Part shown: positions 5,550 to 10,191 of the stretch, one piece after another | How the letters are laid out: the number at the start of each line of letters is the position of its first letter | Numbering within the stretch: position 1 is the stretch's first letter | Assembly (NCBI GenBank): GCA_036401895.1 | Contig: DASWTW010000316.1 | Coordinates: 1-10,191 of the forward strand | Length of the DNA: 10,191 nucleotides | From: LB3-1 sp036401895 | GTDB lineage: Bacteria > Chloroflexota > Chloroflexia > Chloroflexales > Kallotenuaceae | Direction of reading: 5' to 3' | Program-made: the position numbers and the translations under genes | Notes under the pieces: model-generated | Told to the model about the DNA's origin: nothing | The model's database searches: none | The model's input: only the letters and a program-made list of their open reading frames with translations

Positions 5550-6299
5550 ATGAACCATCAGACTATGCAATCTCAGGCCGATGATTCACAGCGAATCGGC
5601 GAGCGGCCCTGGGAGCCGTACGCGGAAGAAGAAGAGGAAACCGTTCCTTCTGTCAGCACCACCGCACGAGAGCTGATCGAGACCGTTCTATTTATCCTGC
5701 TGGTCTTTTTCATCATGCGCGGCGTGATCCAAAACTTCCGCGTCGACGGCCAGAGCATGGAGCCGAACTTCAAGTCGGATCAGTATATCTTCGTCAATAA
5801 AATCATCTTTTTTCACTTCGATACCAACGCGCCGCTCCGGTTGCTGCCAGGCAATAGTGAGCTTCCCGAGAATGTAATCTACCCGTTCCGTATGCCCAAG
5901 CGCGGCGACGTGATCGTGCTGGAAGCGCCCCGGCAAGAGATCGAGGGTGAGGCCGTCGATTACATCAAACGCGTGATCGGGCTGCCCGGCGAGACGATAC
6001 AGGTCAAAGACGGCAAGGTCTATATCAATAACCAGCCGCTGGAAGAAGGCCAGCAAGAAGGCGGCTATCTAACCGAGTCGACTGACTGTCTGGGCGGGCG
6101 GCTGTGCGAGCCGTATGTCGTACCGGAAAATAGCGTCGTCGTGATGGGCGATCACCGCAGCAACAGCCAGGATTCTCGCTCCTGGGGTGCTGAGCCGGGC
6201 CTGCCGCTGGATCGCATCGTCGGGAAGGCGTGGGTCTCGTACTGGCCGCGCGATCTGTGGGGCGTGATTCCCAATCCGACCTACGCGCAAACACCGTAA
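5550..6299 (+). CDS. lepB: Signal peptidase I
   Basis: A 249-residue type I signal peptidase, which cleaves signal peptides from exported proteins at the outer face of the membrane using a Ser/Lys dyad. An unusual acidic N-terminal stretch (a run of Glu at 26-30) precedes a single membrane segment at about 43-59. Family boxes follow: VDGQSMEP with catalytic Ser69; RGDVIVLEAP (118-127); YIKRVIGLPGE with catalytic Lys140; and GDHRSNSQDSRSWG (200-213). The NSELPENVIYPF region looks like the variable part of the beta domain. The start at 5550 is preferred over 5454 because a promoter lies between them and AAAGGT is upstream of 5550; the conserved protein starts well after both. Length is normal for one-pass enzymes. 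The divergent neighbour is the radical SAM-like gene; a hairpin separates it from the glycosyltransferase downstream. It was probably annotated easily and should be active. Confidence 0.95.
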   Translation: MNHQTMQSQADDSQRIGERPWEPYAEEEEETVPSVSTTARELIETVLFILLVFFIMRGVIQNFRVDGQSMEPNFKSDQYIFVNKIIFFHFDTNAPLRLLPGNSELPENVIYPFRMPKRGDVIVLEAPRQEIEGEAVDYIKRVIGLPGETIQVKDGKVYINNQPLEEGQQEGGYLTESTDCLGGRLCEPYVVPENSVVVMGDHRSNSQDSRSWGAEPGLPLDRIVGKAWVSYWPRDLWGVIPNPTYAQTP

Positions 6300-6323
6300 T
6301 GTCTAGCTTATGCGAGGCGAGCA

Positions 6324-6352
6324 GGGGTTAGAAGGATAGCCTTCTAACCCTT
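6324..6352 (+). terminator. Hairpin between lepB and the glycosyltransferase gene
   Basis: GGGTTAGAAGG (6325-6335) and CCTTCTAACCC (6340-6350) form a perfect 11-bp stem with loop ATAG. The tail is only TTATCT, and the next start codon follows 11 bases after the stem. It may terminate lepB transcription partly, or act as a processing or translation-control hairpin for the next gene, which has no visible Shine-Dalgarno. Confidence 0.55.
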
Positions 6353-6361
6353 ATCTGATCT

Positions 6362-7501
6362 ATGCGACCGATCCATTTTGCAATCAACGCCCATCTGCTC
6401 AGCCCGGAGCCCGGCTATCGTCAGGCCGGCGTCAGCGAGTATATCGACCAGATCATGCGCCATCTGTGGGCGCTCACGCCGGATGAGCGCTGGACGGTCT
6501 ATGTTCCACCAGGAGTCACGCGCGAGACGCTCAGCGCTCCCGAGCATGTCAGGCTGCACGCCAGCCGCTTTCAGACCAGCAAGCCGACGACTCGTATTCT
6601 GTGGGAGCAGGCGATCGCGCCGGCCGCGCTGCTCCGGGATCGGCCCAACATTCTTTTCTGCCCGCTGAATGTCGTCCCAATGCTGGCCTCCTGCCCGACG
6701 ATCGTGATGGTCCACGATCTGGCGTTTCTGCGCTACAAGATGCACAAGCCGGCCAAGCGCTTCTACCTGAGCGTGCTGACCTGGCTGTCGGTCAAGCGCG
6801 CGTCGCATGTGCTGACGGTCTCGGAGTTTACGCGCCGCGAGGTGATGGAGCTGCTGCATGTGCCGGACTACAAGGTGTCGGCGGTGCCCAATGGCCGCAA
6901 AGAGGATTTTGGGCCGGTCGAGCCCGAGGTTGTGGCCCGATTCCGCGCGCAGAACGATCTCCCGCCGCAGTTTTTGCTGACGGTCGGCACGCTGGAACCG
7001 CGCAAAAACATCGCGACGCTGATCCGCGCCTACGCCGAGGCCAAGGATCGGCTGGGCATGCCGCTGCTGATCGGCGGCGGTAAAGGCTGGCTCTACGACG
7101 AGATCTTCGCGCTGGTGAATGAGCTAGGGCTCCAGCAGGATGTTCGCTTTATCGGCTTTATTCCCCGCGAGCAGCTTCAACTCTACTATGCGGCGGCGAC
7201 GGGGTTTGTTTATCCCTCGCTCTACGAGGGCTGTGGGCTGCCGCTGCTGGAGGCGATGTCAGTCGGCACGCCCGTGGTCACATCCGATGCCGGGGCGCTG
7301 GTCGAGGTTGCGGGCGATGCCGCGCTGATCGTGCCGGCAACCGATGTGACGCAGATGGCTGAGGCGCTGGTGCGGATCTCGCAGGACGAGCCGCTGCGGG
7401 CGGAGCTGCGCGCCAAAGGTCTGGCACGGGCGCAAAATTTTTCGTGGCGCGCTGCTGCTAAAGAAACGCTGCACTGGCTTCAGCTGCTGTCGCGGCTGTG
7501 A
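6362..7501 (+). CDS. GT4-family (GT-B fold) glycosyltransferase
   Basis: A 379-residue retaining glycosyltransferase of the GT4 kind, which transfers a sugar from a nucleotide donor, typically to a lipid carrier, lipid or polysaccharide. The N-terminal Rossmann domain starts with INAHLLSPEPG and has a glycine-containing loop, QAGVSEY, at 21-27. VMVHDLAFLRY (116-125) and VLTVSEFTRRE (150-160) are typical of mannosyl/glucosyl GT4 proteins. The linker carries VPNG (175-178), and the C-terminal domain has TVGTLEPRKN (207-216), with the phosphate-binding Arg-Lys, then EGCGLPLLE, the E-x7-E motif (E289, E297). No membrane segment is present. The start at 6362 fits homologues even though no ribosome site is visible. 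It follows lepB by 62 bases, separated by a hairpin. Donor and acceptor cannot be told from sequence, and no other polysaccharide genes are adjacent. Confidence 0.9.
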   Translation: MRPIHFAINAHLLSPEPGYRQAGVSEYIDQIMRHLWALTPDERWTVYVPPGVTRETLSAPEHVRLHASRFQTSKPTTRILWEQAIAPAALLRDRPNILFCPLNVVPMLASCPTIVMVHDLAFLRYKMHKPAKRFYLSVLTWLSVKRASHVLTVSEFTRREVMELLHVPDYKVSAVPNGRKEDFGPVEPEVVARFRAQNDLPPQFLLTVGTLEPRKNIATLIRAYAEAKDRLGMPLLIGGGKGWLYDEIFALVNELGLQQDVRFIGFIPREQLQLYYAAATGFVYPSLYEGCGLPLLEAMSVGTPVVTSDAGALVEVAGDAALIVPATDVTQMAEALVRISQDEPLRAELRAKGLARAQNFSWRAAAKETLHWLQLLSRL

Positions 7502-7508
7502 GGAGGAG

Positions 7509-7670
7509 GAGCAGGCCCTCACCTCTTGCCTTTCGGGCAAACAAAGGAACAAACAAACAAAGGAACAAAGGGTTTCGGTACGAGCATTTTGTTGCTTTGT
7601 TCTTGAGCAGGCCCTCACCCCTGCCTCACTGTGTTCGGCATCCCCTCTCCCGCTGCGGCAGGCGAGGGGA
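7509..7670. repeat. REP-like element: full copy and a shortened copy
   Basis: GAGCAGGCCCTCACC occurs at 7509-7523 and again at 7605-7619. Both are followed by a TGCC and TTCGG(G)CA module; the second copy is longer and continues into an imperfect palindrome (about 7642-7669) whose arms are CCCCTC and GAGGGG. Dispersed palindromes with CCCTCACC and CCCCTCTCCC arms are common in Chloroflexota genomes to my knowledge. The palindrome could also act as a bidirectional terminator between the two convergent genes. Confidence 0.5.
7540..7571. repeat. Four tandem octamers (AACAAAGG), with inverted relatives nearby
   Basis: Units are AACAAAGG, AACAAACA, AACAAAGG and AACAAAGG. Inverted relatives follow at about 7587-7602, including an exact CTTTGTTC (7595-7602), which is the reverse complement of GAACAAAG at 7563-7570, so the tract can fold back. 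The block separates the two copies of the REP-like element. It resembles short tandem repeats that expand and contract by slippage. Confidence 0.6.
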
Positions 7671-7681
7671 GTTGCGGTACT

Positions 7682-7709
7682 TTCTAGGTTCTAGGTTCTT
7701 GGTTCTCCT
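7682..7709. repeat. Tandem heptamers (TTCTAGG)
   Basis: TTCTAGG, TTCTAGG, TTCTTGG and a decayed TTCTCCT follow each other without spacer, ending at the stop codon of the minus-strand gene. Their build recalls the heptameric short tandemly repeated repetitive sequences of cyanobacteria. No function is evident. Confidence 0.55.
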
Positions 7710-8482
7710 CATCGCGCTGCGTCGATCGCTTGCTGGTAGCGCGCAAATGGCTGGGCTCCGATGATGCGCGTGCCGTTGACGTCGATCACTGGACGGCTGC
7801 TCACGCTCTCGCGCTGCGCTGCGGCGTAATCATCCAGGACTTGCTGCTGAAACTGGTGCTGATCCATGCACTGCTGGAACTGATTCGCATCCAGGCCAAG
7901 CTCCTGCACCAGCGGCTCGACGGCGGCAAAGTTGGTCGCGCCGTAGAGCTCGCTCTGGCGCTGGTAGATCTGCTGGCGCATCTCCCAGAACGCGCTCTGA
8001 GCACCCGCGCACTCCGAGGCTTCCGCCAGCGCCTGCGATCCTTCGCCAAGCTGCACGAGATGACGATAGATCAGCCGCGCTCTACCGGTCTTGATGTATT
8101 GCTCGATGATCTGAGGCTCGGTTTCCACAACGTGGAAGCGACATGCGCTTCACAAGAAATCCGAGTAGAACGTTAGCGTGACCGGCGCATCTGCATTGCC
8201 GAGCACGTAGTAGCCCTCAGGCGTCCGGCTCTGCGGCAGCGCGGCGTACGGCCGATTCGCCTGTGCAGCTGTGTTTGCCGTCGTCGCTGTCTCAGCGGCA
8301 GATGTTGCCGCCGGTGCGGCGCTGCTGGTCGCGCTAGGCTGAGCCGCCGCGCTCGTCGCGGTTGATTGCGGCGCGGAAGCGCTGGGCTGCGTTGTTGTCG
8401 GCCTGCTTCCACCGCAGGCCGCCAGCCCCAGCAGCGCAGCGCTCGCCAGCAGCGTCGTGATGTGACGTTGGGTCGTTCGCAT
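7709..8482 (-). CDS. DsbA-like thioredoxin-fold lipoprotein, candidate selenoprotein (UGA at the first redox cysteine)
   Basis: Reading the UGA at 8152-8150 as selenocysteine gives a 257-residue lipoprotein. The start at 8482 has a strong AAAGGAG five bases upstream. The signal peptide ends in LAAC (Cys23), followed by an Ala/Ser/Thr/Pro-rich linker to about residue 80. The DsbA-like domain begins near TPEGYYVLGNADAPV, then TFYSDFL, Sec111, S112, A113, C114, RFHVVETEP. DsbA-family relatives have Cys at the Sec position (SDFLCPxC). The helical insertion (ASECAGAQSAFWEMRQQIY) and the conserved cis-proline loop (RPVIDVNG, Pro231) are intact, as are the second pair of cysteines at 158 and 205. 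The frame is the same on both sides of the UGA and coding quality does not change. The likely role is thiol-disulfide exchange outside the membrane. If the UGA is not decoded, the product stops at residue 110 before any active site. No Sec machinery genes are in the window. The fold is sure; the Sec reading is probable but unproven. Confidence 0.68.
8123..8152 (-). promoter_or_regulatory. SECIS-like stem-loop directly after the in-frame UGA
   Basis: After the UGA (8152-8150) the minus strand forms UUCCAC-GUU-GUGGAA (8137-8123), a perfect 6-bp stem with a 3-base loop beginning with G. The loop starts after 18 bases, inside the roughly 16-37 base window for bacterial SECIS elements, which also want a G among the first two loop bases. 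From memory, E. coli fdhF has the same spacing. A competing stem, GAAGCG/CGCUUC (8151-8146 with 8140-8135), overlaps the UGA itself. Bacterial SECIS elements lie in coding sequence, as here. Confidence 0.5.
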
Positions 8483-8510
8483 CGATGCTCCTTTCTGTTT
8501 CGCTGAATCT

Positions 8511-8516
8511 ATCATA
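8511..8516 (-). promoter_or_regulatory. Candidate -10 box for the DsbA-like gene
   Basis: TATGAT on the minus strand (8516-8511), five of six consensus bases, lies about 30 bases before the start codon and predicts initiation near 8504. No convincing -35 is visible in the GC-rich stretch upstream. Confidence 0.35.
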
Positions 8517-8541
8517 CTCCGATCCGCGCCGCCGAAACGCA

Positions 8542-8569
8542 CAACACCGCTCGTCGTTGAGCGGTGTTG
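8542..8569 (-). terminator. Hairpin after the permease gene
   Basis: CAACACCGCTC (8542-8552) and GAGCGGTGTTG (8559-8569) make a perfect 11-bp stem with a 6-base loop, 22 bases beyond the permease stop codon and just upstream of the DsbA-like gene's promoter. The tail (TGCGTTTCGG on the minus strand) is not a good T tract, yet position and stability favour a terminator. Confidence 0.6.
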
Positions 8570-8591
8570 CCTGAGCCTTGATGACGAGCCG

Positions 8592-10100
8592 CTACTGGAC
8601 GACGAAATAGATCACGAAGGCCAGCGAGATGATCCACAACAGCAGCGGCACCTCACGCGCCCGACCGCTGACCAGGCGCAGAAAGGTATAGCTCACAAAG
8701 CCGGCGCCGATGCCGTTGGTGATCGAGTAGGTCAGCGGCATCATGATCAGCGTCAGCAGCGCCGGAAAGCCATCCAGCAGATCGGTCACGTCGATCTCGC
8801 GGATTGCGGCGAACATCAAAAAGCCGACAATGATCAGCGCGGGCGCGGTTGCCTCGGGCGGGACCAGGGCGGCGAACGGCGCCAGAAAGAGCGCCAGCAG
8901 GAAGAGCAATCCGGTCACCACCGAGGCCAGGCCGGTACGCGCGCCTTCCGCCACGCCCGCCGCCGACTCGATATAGGTCGTCACCGACGAGACGCCGAAC
9001 AGACCGCCCAGCGCCGCCGCCAGCGAGTCTACCAGCAGCACGCGATTGGCTCCCGGCAATTTACCCTGCTCGTCGATAAAGCCGGCCTCCTCGCCAACGC
9101 CCACGATCGTGCCCATCGTGTCGAAGAAATCTGAGAGCATCAGCGAGAAGATCACCAGCAGCGCGGCGACCACGCCCAGCCCTTTCGCGGCTGCCTGCGG
9201 GCTGTTGAAGGCCGAGAAGTTGAAGCCTGCGCCGATCGTGCTGAAATCGGGCGGCGCGAATGACATCTGCGTCAGATCGGCAGCGGTGGGCGAAGACGCC
9301 GAGATCGTCGCGCCCGGCACGATCAGCTTGATGATGATTGCGATCACGGTCGTGATCAGAATGCCGATCAGAAGCGCTGCCTTGACTCGTCGTGACATGA
9401 GCCAGAGCGTCAGCAGCAGACCGAGCAGCGCCAGCACTACCGGGAGGCCGGTCACGTTGCCCAGCGTCACGGGCGTGCCCGGCGTGCCGAGCCGCGCGCC
9501 CTGCGCCGCCAGCGCGCCGAGCGGCGTCGCGCCCTCGATCGTCGCGCTGCCCGTGACCGTGATCGACTCGACCGGCACGCGCACAAAGCCACCGTTGACC
9601 AGGCCAATAAACAGGATGAACAGGCCGATCCCAACGCTGATCGCGCGCTTGAGCGTGAGCGGCACGGCATTGAGCACCGCCTCGCGGAAGCCGGTCAGCA
9701 CCAGCAGCGTGATCAGCAACCCTTCCATGAAGATCACGCCCATCGCCGCCTGCCAGGGCAAGCCGCGCGTCGCGATCAGATCGAAGGCGACGACGGCGTT
9801 CAGGCCCAGGCCGCTGGCCGCCGCGAACGGATAGTTGGTGTAGAAGCCCATCGCGATCGTGACGATCGCCGCGGCCAGACAGGTTGCCGTGACCAGACCG
9901 CCGAAGGGCGGCACGACCGGCGGCTCCGCGCCGCCGTTGAGCGTGAGAATGAAGGGATTGACAAAGATGATGTAGGCCATCACAAAAAAAGTTGTGATGC
10001 CGCCGACAACTTCCGTTCGCAGATCGGTGTTGCGCTCCGCGAAACGAAAGTACCGTGCCAGCCACGAGTCGGTGTTTGGGTTACGGGTGGTCGTACTCAT
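8592..10100 (-). CDS. NCS2-family purine permease (AzgA/PbuG-like)
   Basis: A 502-residue membrane transporter of the AzgA branch of the NCS2 family, which takes up adenine, guanine or hypoxanthine by proton symport. The opening RTEVVGGITTFFVMAYIIFVNP (28-49) is the family signature in the first membrane helix; the substrate-binding half-helices are represented by SGLGLNA (96-102) and, further on, SSVTTYIESAAGVAEG. The conserved FFDTMGT block and the late DGFPALLTLIMMPLTYSI helix are also present. About a dozen hydrophobic segments can be read. There is a Gly/Thr/Ala-rich insertion of roughly 25-30 residues after the NGGFVRVPVES segment, probably an external loop. The start at 10100 is chosen because GGAGG lies nine bases upstream; the longer frame from 10148 would place that GGAGG inside the coding region. 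No purine riboswitch is visible in the 91 bases before the window ends. The exact base transported is not determined. Confidence 0.92.
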   Translation of the reverse strand: MSTTTRNPNTDSWLARYFRFAERNTDLRTEVVGGITTFFVMAYIIFVNPFILTLNGGAEPPVVPPFGGLVTATCLAAAIVTIAMGFYTNYPFAAASGLGLNAVVAFDLIATRGLPWQAAMGVIFMEGLLITLLVLTGFREAVLNAVPLTLKRAISVGIGLFILFIGLVNGGFVRVPVESITVTGSATIEGATPLGALAAQGARLGTPGTPVTLGNVTGLPVVLALLGLLLTLWLMSRRVKAALLIGILITTVIAIIIKLIVPGATISASSPTAADLTQMSFAPPDFSTIGAGFNFSAFNSPQAAAKGLGVVAALLVIFSLMLSDFFDTMGTIVGVGEEAGFIDEQGKLPGANRVLLVDSLAAALGGLFGVSSVTTYIESAAGVAEGARTGLASVVTGLLFLLALFLAPFAALVPPEATAPALIIVGFLMFAAIREIDVTDLLDGFPALLTLIMMPLTYSITNGIGAGFVSYTFLRLVSGRAREVPLLLWIISLAFVIYFVVQ

Positions 10101-10191
10101 CAGGGGCATCCTCCAGCCAAAATCGATGAGCCAGTTGGACGGGTTCAAACAACCAGCAGTGGCAAAGCTGCTGCGCAGTGCGCCTGCCGTA

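Noticed and set aside
7540..7709. CRISPR array
   Set aside because: Units are 7-8 bases with no spacers, and no cas genes are present.
7709..8542. Frameshift or two independent genes as explanation for the DsbA-like locus
   Set aside because: Both halves are in the same frame and join seamlessly through one UGA, so no insertion or deletion is needed. The downstream half alone would start with GTG inside the domain and lack the first active-site residue.
9061..10065. Minus-strand frame of 334 codons inside the permease gene
   Set aside because: Same strand, other frame; its product is Arg/Gly/Asp-rich with no membrane segments, whereas the chosen frame is a clear NCS2 permease.
10101..10191. 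Purine riboswitch upstream of the permease
   Set aside because: I could not find the conserved three-way junction motifs in the 91 bases available, and the region is cut by the window edge.

Overview
The window is GC-rich, densely coded bacterial chromosomal DNA. Protein styles (PIG-L/MshB-like deacetylase, LipM-type octanoyltransferase, AzgA-type purine permease, DsbA-like lipoprotein with a long Ala/Ser/Thr linker) and the short-unit repeats at 7.5-7.7 kb suggest a Chloroflexota member of the Chloroflexia/Herpetosiphonales kind. That placement is an inference from protein flavour only. There are no rRNAs, tRNAs, transposases, phage genes or CRISPR arrays.

Layout. 1-113: end of an unrecognised gene, followed by a promoter-like and a terminator-like element that overlap. 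207-2085 (+): a PIG-L/LmbE deacetylase overlapping a ZnuA/TroA-fold lipoprotein whose metal ligands are mostly replaced. 2186-3184 (+): a membrane-anchored metallophosphoesterase, converging with lipM (3990-3181, -) so that both stop codons share one CTAG. 3991-4434: a regulatory-looking region holding a probable 33-residue membrane protein on the minus strand, a promoter, a 12-bp palindrome and a paired direct repeat. 5448-4435 (-): a radical SAM-like protein of the AmmeMemoRadiSam/PflA type that has lost all three cluster cysteines. It is divergent from lepB (5550-6299, +), which is followed by a GT4 glycosyltransferase (6362-7501, +). 7502-7708: short tandem repeats and a REP-like palindrome. 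8482-7709 (-): a DsbA-like lipoprotein with an in-frame UGA. 10100-8592 (-): a purine-type NCS2 permease.

The most interesting signal is the DsbA-like gene. The UGA falls exactly on the first cysteine of the thioredoxin-fold CxxC motif, giving U-S-A-C. The frame is kept on both sides, and a six-base-pair hairpin with a G-first apical loop begins its loop 18 nt after the UGA, where bacterial SECIS elements lie. A normal gene finder would split it into two genes or call it broken. It is a candidate selenoprotein; the alternative is a nonsense mutation or base error.

Two other proteins look like relatives of metalloproteins that have changed their cofactor chemistry: the radical SAM protein without CxxxCxxC, and the ZnuA-like lipoprotein with Val and Tyr in place of two His ligands. 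Several products act at or outside the membrane: signal peptidase I, two lipoproteins, a membrane phosphoesterase, a permease and a small membrane protein. I see no single operon that links them into one pathway.
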